Source: Colwellia chukchiensis (GTDB taxonomy: Bacteria; Pseudomonadota; Gammaproteobacteria; Enterobacterales; Alteromonadaceae). From it: DNA of 64,000 bases. The position numbers and the translations under genes were made by a program. The notes under the pieces were generated by a model. It was not told where the DNA came from, searched no databases, and saw only the letters and a program-made list of their open reading frames with translations. The DNA is taken from the NCBI RefSeq assembly GCF_002104455.1, contig NZ_NBOC01000015.1, positions 31,311 through 95,310 on the forward strand, written 5' to 3'. Of the stretch, positions 27,751 through 38,070 are shown in pieces (position 1 is the first letter of the stretch; each line of letters opens with the position of its first letter).

Positions 27751-29967
27751 TTGGCAGATTTAGCAAACAACACCTATGTACAAGTGGCGATTCCTGTTCC
27801 TATGCGTCAGTTGTTTACCTATCGGGTGCCAACAGAATTAACCACCCCTGCGCTACGCTTAGGTGAACGTGTGATTGTCCCGTTTGGCGCTCGCCATGTC
27901 GTCGCCATCGTGTTATCAATCGATAGCCACAGTGAGTACGCAGCTGAAAAACTCAAATCAATCTTAAGTCGAGTCAACGACAACTTTCACTTTTCTCCCG
28001 AGCTCATCGACTTTATTCGCCGCTGTAGCGAGTATTATCACCACCCTATTGGTGATGTTTTTCAACAAGCGTTGCCAGTCTTGTTGCGACAAATAAAGCA
28101 ACCAAGCATTGACCTGCCACCCGTTTGGAAAGCCTCAGACAATATCACTACTGCAGAGCAAGCCGCGAGCGCCAAACGCTCGCCAAAACAGGCTGAGCTA
28201 CTGGCGATTATTCAACAGCGCGATGGAATTACTTGGTCTGAGTTATTAACTCTTGGCTTTAATAAGAGCCAACTTAAGGCCTTGGAAAAAAAAGCGTTTA
28301 TTTACAGTCAAGCCAGCGAGGTTAGCCGTTTTAGTTGGCAAAATCACTACTTACAACACAGCAATCGCTTGTCATTATCACCTGAGCAAGCGCTTATTGT
28401 GGCAACCGTGAAAGAATTAGCTAACCAGTTTGCATGCCATTTAATTGATGGCGTTACCGGTAGCGGTAAAACCGAAGTTTACTTACAAGCTATGGAACAG
28501 GCCTTAGCACAAGATCAGCAAGTTTTGGTGTTAGTTCCTGAAATTGGCTTAACGCCGCAAACGTTAAGCCGCTTTGAACAGCGTTTTCATGTGCCAATTA
28601 GCTTGCATCATTCTGGCCTTAACGATAAAGAACGCTTACAAACTTGGTTGGCGGCACAACGAGGTAGCGCCGCCATTATCATTGGCACACGCTCAGCAGT
28701 TTTTTCACCACTGACTAATTTAGGGTTGATCATTGTTGATGAAGAGCATGACGCTTCATTTAAGCAACAAGACAGTTTTCGCTACCATGCCCGTGATATG
28801 GCTATTCTTCGGGCCAGACAATTGAATATCCCTATCCTTCTTGGCAGCGCCACTCCAAGCTTTGAGTCACTGCACAATGGCCGTGTCGGCAAATACCATT
28901 ACCACCAATTACGCAAACGCGCCGGCAATGCCACTATGGCAAAAATCAGTGTCATCGATATCGCCCAACAACAGATGCAATACGGTTTGTCGGGCACGTT
29001 AAAGCACGCCATTGTCAGCACTTTAGCGCGTGGTGAACAAGCACTTATTTTTCTTAATCGTCGTGGCTATGCGCCCGCGATCAATTGCCAGGAATGTCAT
29101 TGGCTTGCAGACTGTCAGCGTTGCAATAAACCGTATACCTTACATCAAAGTCAGGGCTTACTGATCTGTCATCATTGTGCAAGTCAAAAGCGCATTCCTG
29201 CGCAGTGTCCAAGTTGCGGTAGCGTTCGGATCAAACCGTTAGGACAGGGTACCGAGCAACTAGAAGAAAAAATTTCCGAGCTTTTTCCCGACTATTCCAC
29301 CGTGCGTATCGACCGCGATAGCACGCGTAAGAAAGGCGCATTAGCAAAACTATTAACCCAGATTAATAACAAAGAACACCAACTTCTGATCGGCACGCAA
29401 ATGCTCGCCAAAGGTCATCATTTTCCAAATGTGACGCTGGTGGCAATACTCGATGTTGATGGCGCTTTATTTAGTTATGACTTTCGTGCCGCCGAGCATA
29501 TGGCACAGCTGTTAGTGCAAGTGTCAGGGCGCGCAGGCCGAGCCAGTAAACCGGGCAAAGTCTTAGTGCAAACCCGCTTTCCAGAACATCCATTATTACA
29601 AGATCTAGTCAATAATGGTTATCAACACTTTGCCACACAAGCTTTAAATGAACGACAACAAGCCTTGTTGCCACCGTTTAGTTTTCAAGCCCTGTTTCGC
29701 GCCGAAGCAAACTACCCCTCCTATCCCGAAAAGTTTTTGCGCTCACTAGCAGAAACACAATGTCTGGGGTGTCAATTCGCAGGCCCCGTGCCCGCAGCAA
29801 TGGAAAAAAAGGCAGGTAAATACCGTTTTCACCTGATTTTACAAGCAAAGTCGCGTAAACAATTACACCAAGCGGTTTTTCAGCTTATACACACCAGTAC
29901 CAACAATGAGTGGCAGTCGAAAGTAAGATGGTCAGTTGATATTGATCCCATTGATCTGACTTGGTAG
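27751..29967 (+). CDS. priA: Primosomal protein N' (replication restart helicase)
   Basis: 3'-5' DNA helicase that reloads DnaB at collapsed forks. The N-terminal DNA-binding domain covers about residues 8-105, with Walker A GVTGSGKTE at 234-242, the DEEH box near 332, and a zinc region with paired cysteines at about 446-490 (CQECHW, CQRC, CHHC, CPSC). Length 738 residues is normal. The start is TTG at 27751; an upstream ATG is out of frame and no good ribosome binding site is visible, so translation is probably weak. It precedes the SPOR protein gene. Confidence 0.97.
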   Translation: MADLANNTYVQVAIPVPMRQLFTYRVPTELTTPALRLGERVIVPFGARHVVAIVLSIDSHSEYAAEKLKSILSRVNDNFHFSPELIDFIRRCSEYYHHPIGDVFQQALPVLLRQIKQPSIDLPPVWKASDNITTAEQAASAKRSPKQAELLAIIQQRDGITWSELLTLGFNKSQLKALEKKAFIYSQASEVSRFSWQNHYLQHSNRLSLSPEQALIVATVKELANQFACHLIDGVTGSGKTEVYLQAMEQALAQDQQVLVLVPEIGLTPQTLSRFEQRFHVPISLHHSGLNDKERLQTWLAAQRGSAAIIIGTRSAVFSPLTNLGLIIVDEEHDASFKQQDSFRYHARDMAILRARQLNIPILLGSATPSFESLHNGRVGKYHYHQLRKRAGNATMAKISVIDIAQQQMQYGLSGTLKHAIVSTLARGEQALIFLNRRGYAPAINCQECHWLADCQRCNKPYTLHQSQGLLICHHCASQKRIPAQCPSCGSVRIKPLGQGTEQLEEKISELFPDYSTVRIDRDSTRKKGALAKLLTQINNKEHQLLIGTQMLAKGHHFPNVTLVAILDVDGALFSYDFRAAEHMAQLLVQVSGRAGRASKPGKVLVQTRFPEHPLLQDLVNNGYQHFATQALNERQQALLPPFSFQALFRAEANYPSYPEKFLRSLAETQCLGCQFAGPVPAAMEKKAGKYRFHLILQAKSRKQLHQAVFQLIHTSTNNEWQSKVRWSVDIDPIDLTW

Positions 29968-30108
29968 TCCTGATCGCAGCTAATGTCAAAATGACATTGA
30001 CTGCCTCTTAAGCACCTAACTAAGCTGTAAAAATAAAGTACTTTCAGTTGATGCTATTTTTTTACCAGTTGGTTAGAATTGGCGAAAGTCTTCTAGTTTA
30101 AGTTTTCC

Positions 30109-30663
30109 ATGGCACATCAAGATTACGTTTCCCGTTCACGCGCAAAAAACAACAAAAAAAGTCCGTATAAAAAAACACCTGAGCCCGCCCCTAGTAGCTC
30201 TTTAAAAGTAAAATTAATCAGCGCTTTTTTAGTGCTCGCGATTCCAAGCTTTGCTTATCTTTTGTGGAGTATCAAAGATCAAGAGCCTGCGGCAATTACC
30301 ACACCACAGCAAAGCCCAAAACCGCAAAAAACCCAAGAATTGCCCAAGCCTCCTGAAGAAAAGTGGCGCTATGTTGATGATCTAAAAAGTAAACAAGTAG
30401 AAGTTGGAGAGTATGAGGTAGTGCAAAAAGGCCCTTATCGCATGCAATGCGGCTCATTTAGAACCCGAAAGCAAGCGGAGTCATTAAAAGCAAAAATTGC
30501 CTTTACTGGCCTAGTGGCACAAATTGATAGCGCCAAAGGCACAAGCTCTACTTGGTATAAAGTGTACCTTGGCCCGTATGATAAAAAGCGCAGTGCGGAA
30601 AAAGATCGCCACAAATTAAAAAATAACGCCATACACGGCTGCAAAATTTGGGGTTGGAATTAA
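30109..30663 (+). CDS. ftsN: Cell division protein FtsN-like SPOR protein
   Basis: Bitopic inner-membrane protein of 184 residues. A basic cytoplasmic tail, one membrane helix (about 34-53), a Pro/Gln-rich linker and a C-terminal SPOR domain (about 105-184, YRMQCGSFRTRKQAESLKAK) that binds denuded septal peptidoglycan. Two cysteines (C114, C179) could form the disulfide known from E. coli FtsN. Its position between priA and hslVU is that of ftsN, though the linker is shorter than in E. coli (319 residues in total there). Confidence 0.88.
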   Translation: MAHQDYVSRSRAKNNKKSPYKKTPEPAPSSSLKVKLISAFLVLAIPSFAYLLWSIKDQEPAAITTPQQSPKPQKTQELPKPPEEKWRYVDDLKSKQVEVGEYEVVQKGPYRMQCGSFRTRKQAESLKAKIAFTGLVAQIDSAKGTSSTWYKVYLGPYDKKRSAEKDRHKLKNNAIHGCKIWGWN

Positions 30664-30831
30664 TAACCGCGTAAAAATCTTGACGTCACTTATGCGAGCT
30701 AATTTTGTTTAGCTATTTCATAAGTGACTGTAACAAAAGTTAAAACCTGCGACGGTTTAGCAAAAATAACGCCAGCAAGCGATTGTGTCTCAGTTCGTAA
30801 ACCCTGTTCTGGTGATAATTCTCTTAACTCC

Positions 30832-30860
30832 CTTGAAAAAGCCGCAGTCACACCTTATCT
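30832..30860 (+). promoter_or_regulatory. Sigma-32 (heat-shock) promoter of hslVU
   Basis: CTTGAAA at 30832-30838, then 14 bases, then CCTTATCT at 30853-30860, against the consensus CTTGAAA-N13/14-CCCCATNT. The -35 element is perfect, the spacing ideal and the -10 partial. It lies about 55 bases upstream of hslV, a known sigma-32 target in E. coli. Confidence 0.7.
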
Positions 30861-30914
30861 AAACTACATAAAACAAGCCAACTATCTCGGTCGGCAAGAT
30901 GTAAGAGGTTAATT

Positions 30915-31433
30915 GTGACTACGATTGTTTCAGTCAGACGCGATGGCAAAGTTGCCATCGGTGGTGATGGTCAAGTATCGCTTGGCAATACAGTAATGAA
31001 AGGTAACGCGCGTAAAGTGCGTCGTTTATACAATGACAAGGTACTGGCCGGTTTTGCCGGTGGTACGGCAGATGCCTTTACCTTATTTGAGCGTTTTGAA
31101 AGCAAGCTTGAAATTCATCAAGGCCATTTAACAAAAGCCGCGGTTGAACTTGCCAAAGACTGGCGTAGCGACCGGGCCTTGCGAAAGTTAGAAGCGCTAC
31201 TCGCGGTAGCCGATGAAAGCGCGTCTTTGATCATTACCGGTAATGGTGATGTTATTCAGCCAGAGCATGACTTAATTGCCATCGGCAGTGGTGGTAACTT
31301 TGCCCAATCTGCCGCCACCGCCCTGTTAGAGAACACAGAGCTTTCTGCAAAAGAAATTGTTGAAAAATCATTAAAAATTGCTGGCGATATTTGTGTATTT
31401 ACCAACCAGCACCATGTCATTGATGAGCTATAA
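30915..31433 (+). CDS. hslV: ATP-dependent protease subunit HslV
   Basis: Proteolytic ring of the bacterial proteasome-like ClpQY protease. The catalytic threonine is residue 2, exposed after Met removal ([11 protein letters not shown]). [20 protein letters not shown] follows, as in the family. Length 172 residues. The start is GTG at 30915, with AGAGG 7 bases before it. It forms an operon with hslU 23 bases downstream and is probably heat-induced through the promoter at 30832. Confidence 0.98.
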   Translation: MTTIVSVRRDGKVAIGGDGQVSLGNTVMKGNARKVRRLYNDKVLAGFAGGTADAFTLFERFESKLEIHQGHLTKAAVELAKDWRSDRALRKLEALLAVADESASLIITGNGDVIQPEHDLIAIGSGGNFAQSAATALLENTELSAKEIVEKSLKIAGDICVFTNQHHVIDEL

Positions 31434-31456
31434 GCGCCAATTTGTAAGGAATTAAT

Positions 31457-32785
31457 ATGTCAAATATGACACCCCGTGAAATCGTTCATGAACTTGATAA
31501 CCATATTGTTGGCCAAAGCGAAGCCAAACGCGCCGTAGCCATTGCCCTTAGAAACCGCTGGCGCCGAATGCAACTCAATGACGAGCTGCGCACAGAAGTG
31601 ACCCCTAAAAACATTTTGATGATAGGTCCAACTGGTGTGGGTAAAACCGAAATTGCCCGCCGTTTAGCGAAACTTGCCAATGCCCCCTTTATAAAAGTTG
31701 AAGCGACTAAGTTTACCGAAGTCGGTTATGTTGGCAAAGAAGTCGAAACCATAATTCGCGATCTTGCCGACATGGCAATCAAAATGACCAAAGAGCAAGA
31801 AATGGCGCGCGTAAAACATTTAGCTGAAGAAGCGGCTGAAGAGCGTATTCTAGACGTTTTATTACCACCACCACGCGATGGTTTTGGTAATGATACCAGC
31901 GCCGATAACAGTACCACGCGACAAGTTTTTCGTAAGAAGCTGCGCGAAGGTCAACTCGATGATAAAGAAATTGAGCTAGATTTAGCTGCCCCGCAAATGG
32001 GCGTTGAAATCATGGCACCACCAGGCATGGAAGACATGACCTCGCAATTGCAAAACATGTTTCAAAGCATGTCTAGCGACAAAACCAAGAAGCGTAAATT
32101 AAAGATTAAAGACGCCTTTAAAGCGCTGCAAGAAGAAGAAGCAGCCAAAATTGTTAATCAAGACGATATCAAAGAAAAAGCCCTACATGCAGTGGAGCAA
32201 AACGGTATTGTTTTTATTGATGAAATTGACAAAATTTGTAAACGCGGTGATAGCTCAGGACCGGATGTTTCGCGAGAAGGTGTACAACGAGATTTATTAC
32301 CCTTAGTTGAAGGCTCTACTGTCAGCACCAAACACGGTATGGTCAAAACAGATCATATTTTGTTTATCGCCTCAGGGGCTTTTCAAATGGCTAAACCTTC
32401 TGATTTAATTCCTGAGTTACAAGGCCGATTGCCGATCAGAGTCGAGTTAAAAGCACTAACCACTGAAGACTTTGTGCGTATTTTAACAGAGCCAAACGCG
32501 TCATTAACCGAGCAATATATTGCCTTACTCGCCACTGAAGGGGTTGATATTTCTTTTAGTGACGATGGTATTCAAGCCATTGCCAATGCCGCTTGGCAAG
32601 TTAACGAAAGCACGGAAAATATTGGCGCTCGCCGCTTACACACCATGATGGAGCGTTTAATCGAAGAGCTGTCATTTACTGCTAACGACAGGGCCGGTGA
32701 AAGCATTGTCATTAATGCTGAGTTTGTCGCAAATATTTTGTCTGAATTAGTTAAAGACGAAGATTTAAGCCGCTTTATTTTATAA
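31457..32785 (+). CDS. hslU: HslU ATPase subunit
   Basis: AAA+ unfoldase that feeds substrates into HslV. Walker A GPTGVGKT at residues 57-64, Walker B IVFIDEID near 250, sensor and pore motifs (GYVGKEVE near 90) and the C-terminal tail ending SRFIL that inserts into HslV are all present. Length 442 residues, as in E. coli (443). AAGGA stands before the ATG. Confidence 0.99.
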   Translation: MSNMTPREIVHELDNHIVGQSEAKRAVAIALRNRWRRMQLNDELRTEVTPKNILMIGPTGVGKTEIARRLAKLANAPFIKVEATKFTEVGYVGKEVETIIRDLADMAIKMTKEQEMARVKHLAEEAAEERILDVLLPPPRDGFGNDTSADNSTTRQVFRKKLREGQLDDKEIELDLAAPQMGVEIMAPPGMEDMTSQLQNMFQSMSSDKTKKRKLKIKDAFKALQEEEAAKIVNQDDIKEKALHAVEQNGIVFIDEIDKICKRGDSSGPDVSREGVQRDLLPLVEGSTVSTKHGMVKTDHILFIASGAFQMAKPSDLIPELQGRLPIRVELKALTTEDFVRILTEPNASLTEQYIALLATEGVDISFSDDGIQAIANAAWQVNESTENIGARRLHTMMERLIEELSFTANDRAGESIVINAEFVANILSELVKDEDLSRFIL

Positions 32786-32813
32786 TGAAACTCTCTGAGG
32801 CTTTGGAGTAAAC

Positions 32814-33200
32814 ATGAGTGATATTAAGCGTTTTATTATCGACCAAGCAGCAGCAAATTTGGCGCTGCAATTTGACGATGACAACCCGCAACGCGAAACT
32901 AACTTTACGTTAAGTTTTGAGTATTTACGCGTGTTTGCTCCAACCGATGACAAAGGTCAATCAAGCCGCTTTCCGCCGGCGGTTTATCATAAAAAGCAAG
33001 TACAACTGTTAAAAATAGAGTCAGTCGCAAAGCACGGTTACCGGTTGCTATTTGATGATGGCTATAGTGGCATCTATAGCCCTGACTACTTGCTAATGTT
33101 AGCAACACAATTTCAGCAACATTGGCAGCAATACCTAAACAGTACCAGCAACGCCATCAATAGCCGCGAGGCAACCATTGCCATAAAAGAAGTTAAGTAA
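32814..33200 (+). CDS. DUF971 domain protein
   Basis: 128 residues forming a single DUF971 domain (the N-terminal domain type of gamma-butyrobetaine hydroxylase). Landmarks are LSFEYLRVFAPTDD (about 33-46) and YRLLFDDGYSGIYSPDYL (about 76-93). Members occur next to hslVU in many gammaproteobacteria; some are linked to Fe-S carrier proteins, but no role is firmly assigned. GGAG stands before the ATG, and it follows hslU by 28 bases, probably in the same operon. Confidence 0.9.
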   Translation: MSDIKRFIIDQAAANLALQFDDDNPQRETNFTLSFEYLRVFAPTDDKGQSSRFPPAVYHKKQVQLLKIESVAKHGYRLLFDDGYSGIYSPDYLLMLATQFQQHWQQYLNSTSNAINSREATIAIKEVK

Positions 33201-33221
33201 GCCGCTTACAACGACTTGTTA

Positions 33222-33237
33222 GCGCTTTAATAAGCGC
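33222..33237. terminator. Hairpin between DUF971 and EAL genes
   Basis: GCGCTT-TAAT-AAGCGC lies exactly between two convergent genes. On the plus strand CTATTTT follows, a weak T-run. Confidence 0.5.
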
Positions 33238-33981
33238 CTATTTTCGTATCAAGTATTTAGTAAATGCCTGCTCACTAATAGGCTTGCTAACAAAATAACC
33301 TTGTACCGCATCACAGCCAATATTGCGCAACAGTTGCAGTTGCTCTTTGCTTTCAACACCTTCTGCTAATACTCGTTTACCTAAACCATGTGATAGCTCA
33401 ACCATAGTTTTCACTATGGTTAAGTCGGAGTCGTTGCTCGCGACATCTTGGATAAAGCTGCGATCTATTTTAATTTTATCTATCGGTAAGCGCCGCAAAT
33501 ACGCTAACGATGAATAGCCGGTGCCAAAATCATCAATCGACACTTTGATGCCCATATTTTGTAACACGACCATGGTTTTCATCACTAATTCAATATCTGT
33601 GATGACAACATTTTCCGTGACTTCAAACTCAAGGTAAATAGGCGGTATTTGATATTTAACCAGCAGCCTTTGAATATTACTAATGAAATTAGGCGCTTGA
33701 AATTCGACCGCGGTAATATTAATGGCTAACGGTACGCGGCGTTGATACGTTTGATACCACTTCTGCATAGTCTGGCAGGTTTTTTCCAAAATATAATTAT
33801 CAAGTTCGCTAAACAGGTTTAAGGCATCAATGTCATCAAAAAATAGCCCTGGCATCAATAAACCTTGCTCAGGGTGCTGCCAACGCACTAATACTTCTGC
33901 ACTTTCTAGGCGATTGGTTTTTAAGTTTAACTGTGGCTGAAAATGCAATATAAATTCTGCATTTGCTAGGGCACGGCGCAT
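33238..33981 (-). CDS. EAL-domain half of a frameshifted GGDEF-EAL gene
   Basis: Complete EAL phosphodiesterase domain (cyclic-di-GMP hydrolysis), 247 residues from an internal ATG. The active-site set looks intact: ESAEVLVRW (EAL motif as EVL), NITAVEFQ, FEVTENV, IDDFGTGYSSLAYLRRL, IKIDRSFI and AEGVES. The frame is displaced by one base relative to the upstream GGDEF part, with an overlap of 113 bases. It may be made by re-initiation at ATGCGCCGT (a GGA is 12 bases before it), as a fusion through slippage at the A6 run, or not at all. Confidence 0.85.
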   Translation of the reverse strand: MRRALANAEFILHFQPQLNLKTNRLESAEVLVRWQHPEQGLLMPGLFFDDIDALNLFSELDNYILEKTCQTMQKWYQTYQRRVPLAINITAVEFQAPNFISNIQRLLVKYQIPPIYLEFEVTENVVITDIELVMKTMVVLQNMGIKVSIDDFGTGYSSLAYLRRLPIDKIKIDRSFIQDVASNDSDLTIVKTMVELSHGLGKRVLAEGVESKEQLQLLRNIGCDAVQGYFVSKPISEQAFTKYLIRK

Positions 33982-35239
33982 TTCTTTTTTCCATTGTCAA
34001 CAAATGCCGGCCTTGTGCTTGCATGCCGTCTTTGAACTTAACGGTTTGTAAATGGTGGCTTTCTGCTTGAAATAATGCCAAGTTGGCTTTTTGCAATAAG
34101 TCATCAGCGTTGTCTGCATCAGTAGGGTACTCGCAATAGCCCACACAACATTGTAAATGTACGTCATGTTGATTCGCTTGGTAAGCCTGAGCAATGAGCG
34201 CGTGTAAATGCTCTGCCGCCATGACTTGCTGCTGCTCGTTATTAAAATCAATGACATACATAAATGAATCACCACTTAAGCGCCCTACCACTTTTGGTTT
34301 CAATATACTTTGATTAAGGCGACGGGCAATTTCTTCTAAAATAAAGTCTCCAGCTTTTAAACCATAGGTGTCATTAACAAACTTAAATCTTTGAATATCA
34401 AGTAAATATACACAAAGCTTTTTATTGGTTTGCTGCGCTAGCTTCATTTCATTTGAGAGTTTCTCTAACACTTGCTCTCGGTTTAATACCCCCGTTAGCA
34501 TGTCATGCTTACCTAAGTATTTTGCTCTGTTGATAGCGGTCGCCGCGATGTTTCTTTCTGCGCCTTGCATCCAAATCAACAACACAAAACCAAGCGCAGT
34601 ATTGAGACCAATATCAATATAGACTAAGTGTTGTGTCAGGTAACGAAACCAGTCGTCTGTTAAATAAACTATCGAGGCAAAGGAGTAGGCACCATAACGT
34701 AGCCCTGCTATCAGGCAGTAAACGTATAAAATCCGCCCTGAAAAGTGTCTAATATTGGCAAAATATAAATAGCAACCCGCTGCTATAAAACCAGCGCCAA
34801 AAATAAACGCCGCTAAACTTTCTCGTAAATAAAAGCGATTAAATACACTGTCACTATTAAAACCGTATATTAGTGTAGCGCCAACGCCAAGTATGACAGC
34901 GGCAACTGTATTAATGACCAACAGTCGTGACGAAATTTTTTCTTGTTGACTGGCACTATAAATACCCAAGATTAGAAACACAAAATGTAAGTAATGACTC
35001 ACTTGGCGCAGCAACTCAAAACTAATATCAAGCAAACTTCCTACCGTTTGCTCGGTAAACATATGTTGCCCTGCTAATGCTAATTGATTCACCGCTAAGG
35101 CAGATAAGCTCAATAACCAGTACTTCAAGTACTGACGGACTAGGCCGCGATAATAGAAAAAAAAGAGCAGGGCAAGCAGGCTAAAAACAAGCGTCTCTAC
35201 AGAATACACTATGCTTAAATTAGCGGCCTGTTCAAGCAT
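33869..35239 (-). CDS. Membrane GGDEF half of a frameshifted GGDEF-EAL gene
   Basis: Inner-membrane protein with seven to eight helices in residues 10-225 and then a GGDEF domain (about 235-400: HDMLTGVLNREQVLEKL). The signature is degenerate: RLSGDSFMYV instead of GGDEF, so diguanylate cyclase activity is doubtful. Real homology ends near the A6 run at 33985-33990; the last 40 codons are out-of-frame readthrough of the EAL region. One base fewer there restores a single membrane-GGDEF-EAL protein of about 666 residues, in which the phosphodiesterase domain is the likely active part. Confidence 0.85.
   Translation of the reverse strand: MLEQAANLSIVYSVETLVFSLLALLFFFYYRGLVRQYLKYWLLSLSALAVNQLALAGQHMFTEQTVGSLLDISFELLRQVSHYLHFVFLILGIYSASQQEKISSRLLVINTVAAVILGVGATLIYGFNSDSVFNRFYLRESLAAFIFGAGFIAAGCYLYFANIRHFSGRILYVYCLIAGLRYGAYSFASIVYLTDDWFRYLTQHLVYIDIGLNTALGFVLLIWMQGAERNIAATAINRAKYLGKHDMLTGVLNREQVLEKLSNEMKLAQQTNKKLCVYLLDIQRFKFVNDTYGLKAGDFILEEIARRLNQSILKPKVVGRLSGDSFMYVIDFNNEQQQVMAAEHLHALIAQAYQANQHDVHLQCCVGYCEYPTDADNADDLLQKANLALFQAESHHLQTVKFKDGMQAQGRHLLTMEKRNAPCPSKCRIYIAFSATVKLKNQSPRKCRSISALAAP
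33985..33990 (-). other. Frameshift point in an A6 run
   Basis: On the minus strand GG-AAAAAA-GAAATG joins the two halves. With five As instead of six the frame runs from GGDEF into EAL (ATG GAA AAA GAA ATG CGC). This may be a true mutation, a phase-variable homopolymer, transcriptional slippage or a sequencing error. Confidence 0.8.
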
Positions 35240-35406
35240 GCAGAAAACTCATATGGAAAGACAATAACAATATTAAATAATGTTTCTTGGTTAATTACAA
35301 GCAACTGCGCTACCTATATTTATTTAACAACTATAATAGCTTAGCAGTTGTGCCTGTGTTTACAGGCGTTATACTAGAGAAGATAAGCCGCTACGAGGAA
35401 ACTTCT

Positions 35407-35892
35407 ATGGAATATAATACGTCAGAGTTATGTGATATCTACACTGATTTAATCGATGTACTTGAGCCTGTATTTAGTAATTACGGAGGCCGAAGCTCGT
35501 TTGGCGGCAAAGTTGTGACCGTGAAGTGCTTTGAAAACAATGGTCTGATTGCCGAGCTAGCTAATACCGACGGTACAGGTAAAGTCATGGTTATAGACGG
35601 TGGTGGCTCAACACGACGCGCACTAATCGATATTAATATCGCCGAACTAGCAAGCAAAAATAATTGGGAAGGCATTATTTGCTATGGTAGCGTGCGCGAT
35701 GTTGATGCTTTAGAAGACACTGACCTAGGTATTCAAGGCTTATTATCGATTCCTGTAGCAGCTAGCGATAGCAGTTTAGGGGAAAGTGATGTCGCGATAA
35801 ATTTTGCCGGTGTAACCTTTTTACCTGACGATCATATTTATGCCGACAACACTGGCATTATTTTATCCCCAGACCCCCTAGATATCGACTAA
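35407..35892 (+). CDS. rraA: Regulator of RNase E activity A
   Basis: Trimeric protein that binds and inhibits RNase E and so alters mRNA decay. Length 161 residues, as in E. coli. Landmarks: [20 protein letters not shown] at the start, [18 protein letters not shown] and [18 protein letters not shown]. The start is the ATG at 35407 with GAGGA before it; the longer reading frame to 35287 lacks support. Its end overlaps the end of the convergent degenerate GGDEF-EAL gene by 4 bases. Confidence 0.97.
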   Translation: MEYNTSELCDIYTDLIDVLEPVFSNYGGRSSFGGKVVTVKCFENNGLIAELANTDGTGKVMVIDGGGSTRRALIDINIAELASKNNWEGIICYGSVRDVDALEDTDLGIQGLLSIPVAASDSSLGESDVAINFAGVTFLPDDHIYADNTGIILSPDPLDID

Positions 35893-37988
35893 TCGTTTAA
35901 CTCGTTCGGGTATTGCGCTTGCCATGCTGCTAACCAGCGTGGCAAATTTTTTGACGTGATACCAGCACCATAATGCTGGCCTTGTGCGTACTCACCTCCC
36001 ATACTGATAAAGGTTTGCTCTGCCGCCAAACTATTAATATTGCTACCCACTAAAGGAATGGTCATTTTTCTGGTAAGCGTGATTAAAGCATTGATAATGG
36101 CTTTATCCGGAGCCCCCGCAACAGCTTGCGACAAGGTACTGCAGTCAATTTTGATGCCATTAATAGCCAGTCGGCGTATGTAGCGCAGTGCTTGGTGACT
36201 ACCAGAAAAGTCATCGATAATAATTTGTACACCGAGCGACTTGAGTTGATCAATGGCGGCTTTCGCTTGCGGTGACGACATCAATAAAATAGCTTCGTTA
36301 ACTTCCACGGCTAAGAGACGACAGTCAAGCTGATAGCGCTCTGCGGTTTGCTCGATATAATCTATCAAAACTGGCTCTAGCAAACTTTCAGCCGTTAATT
36401 TTATTGCCACAGGTAAGGCACAATCTAAATCTTGCAACTGCCTTAAGCTATCAAATGCCTGGGTAACCATTTGCCGACTGAGCGTAAACACATCTCCACT
36501 ATATGCGGCAAGGGCCATTATCTCTGCAAAACCTAACGTATTATTTTTATCTTGCTGCCAAAACAGCTGCAACTCAAAGCCACTTAACTGCTTTGCTTTT
36601 AACTCTATTTGTGGTTGTAGGCACCAATACAAACTTTGCTGCGCAATTGCAGCTTTTAATTGTGTCACTTTCAGGAGTTGCTGCTGACTATAAGCCGCTA
36701 GCTCTTGATTGAAAAAGTTTACCTGTTGCTGCTGACTATCGGCTTGTAGTAACGCATCTTCTGCAAACGCAATTATTTCACTAGCATTACTATTACCTTG
36801 GTCGACATAAGCAACCCCAAAAGCGAGTTTAAACACCAAAGAAAAACTTTGAAAACTCATCGGTCCTGGCACTGCCCGTGCTAACTCTTGGCAGAACTGT
36901 TCAACAACAAGTTCATGGCTGTGCTTATTACCCTGCAAATCCATCACTACTAAAAAGTGTAGACCCTGTAAACGTGCCATTCGTACCGCCGGCTCAGTGT
37001 TTGCAAAATTTAATAACCTTTTCTGCGTAACAAGCGACTTCTGCAAACTATAGGCTAACTGCAACAAAAGCATATCTGAATTATGATGGCCTAACTCGGC
37101 ATTAAGTTGCTGAAAATTAATAGGTTTAAATACAATAACGGCATATTGAGCAGAGCTTTGGCGATTTATGCACTGCTGAAAATAAGACAAGGCATATTGG
37201 TAATGAGGCAGATTAGTGGCGGGATCAACGCCAAGAGGTTCGTTAATAACGCTAGACAAGGCTTTAACAGATTGGCGAGTTTGCGCTCGGGTGTTAACTA
37301 CCTGCCGACAGGCCGCGGCAATGAGTAAGGTATAGCTAAGCACAGCCACAATAACAAGCCAGTAGATAGACCCCTTAGCGAGCAAACTAACATAGACGCT
37401 AATTGCCAATAGCAGGTGTGCCACCAGCAATATATTGCCGCTAATCTTGATTTTCTCATGAGTGGTTGCTGTTTTCCAAACATAAAACATCATGAGCACG
37501 AGCTGCAAAACAACAAATATTAGCCACGCTATGTTCAAAGGTACTATTGAGGTATAAAGCAGGCAAGCAAAAAGTACTAACAGCAAAATAAAGCTCGTAT
37601 TCTTTATCCATTGTTGCACTTTTGTCACGACGGTTTGTGCTTGGCACAACAGCTGCAAAGACCAGTAACAGCTAGTTTGTAAAAATATCACACTGAGCAA
37701 TAGGCTTAGCGGCAAGTACTCTGTAGACTCCCTACTCACTACATAAAGTAAGCTCAGCAAACTTAACGTCAGCAGTAGAGGTAAGTATTGGCGATAGATT
37801 ACCGTGGACTGGCCGACCACCACAATCAACAGCACAGGTAAGCTTAACCCTAAAATAAATGCGATAGTTAACTCAATAAAACTAAAAGGCGTACTCATCG
37901 CCAGCGCGGGAAACGCCATAAAGTAACTACTAACGCTAATCGTAACCCAAAAACATAACGACAAACGCACTGCTTGATTGGTAACCAT
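35889..37988 (-). CDS. Membrane protein with degenerate GGDEF and EAL domains
   Basis: 699 residues: about eight membrane helices in the first 235, then a GGDEF-like domain (about 255-420) and an EAL-like domain (about 440-690). Both signatures are lost: [10 protein letters not shown] in place of GGDEF, FELQLFW in place of EAL, and VGSNINS in place of the catalytic [22 protein letters not shown] keeps the fold. It is thus probably a binding or scaffold protein of the LapD/CsrD kind and not an enzyme. The ATG at 37988 has GGAG 6 bases upstream; a Met six codons earlier is less likely. Confidence 0.88.
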   Translation of the reverse strand: MVTNQAVRLSLCFWVTISVSSYFMAFPALAMSTPFSFIELTIAFILGLSLPVLLIVVVGQSTVIYRQYLPLLLTLSLLSLLYVVSRESTEYLPLSLLLSVIFLQTSCYWSLQLLCQAQTVVTKVQQWIKNTSFILLLVLFACLLYTSIVPLNIAWLIFVVLQLVLMMFYVWKTATTHEKIKISGNILLVAHLLLAISVYVSLLAKGSIYWLVIVAVLSYTLLIAAACRQVVNTRAQTRQSVKALSSVINEPLGVDPATNLPHYQYALSYFQQCINRQSSAQYAVIVFKPINFQQLNAELGHHNSDMLLLQLAYSLQKSLVTQKRLLNFANTEPAVRMARLQGLHFLVVMDLQGNKHSHELVVEQFCQELARAVPGPMSFQSFSLVFKLAFGVAYVDQGNSNASEIIAFAEDALLQADSQQQQVNFFNQELAAYSQQQLLKVTQLKAAIAQQSLYWCLQPQIELKAKQLSGFELQLFWQQDKNNTLGFAEIMALAAYSGDVFTLSRQMVTQAFDSLRQLQDLDCALPVAIKLTAESLLEPVLIDYIEQTAERYQLDCRLLAVEVNEAILLMSSPQAKAAIDQLKSLGVQIIIDDFSGSHQALRYIRRLAINGIKIDCSTLSQAVAGAPDKAIINALITLTRKMTIPLVGSNINSLAAEQTFISMGGEYAQGQHYGAGITSKNLPRWLAAWQAQYPNELND

Positions 37989-38070
37989 GTGATACTCCAA
38001 AACCATAGTATAGATTAAGACTATGCGCTGGCTCTGACTTTGTACAGTAACCGACTCCGCTTAGTGGCAT

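Noticed and set aside
30724..30912. 62-codon frame between ftsN and hslV
   Set aside because: GTG start without ribosome binding site; it overlaps the sigma-32 promoter, so the stretch is better explained as regulatory.
33985..33990. Programmed -1 frameshift at A-AAA-AAG in the GGDEF-EAL gene
   Set aside because: The heptamer is not in the required register, and joining the halves needs a +1 shift (loss of one base), not -1.
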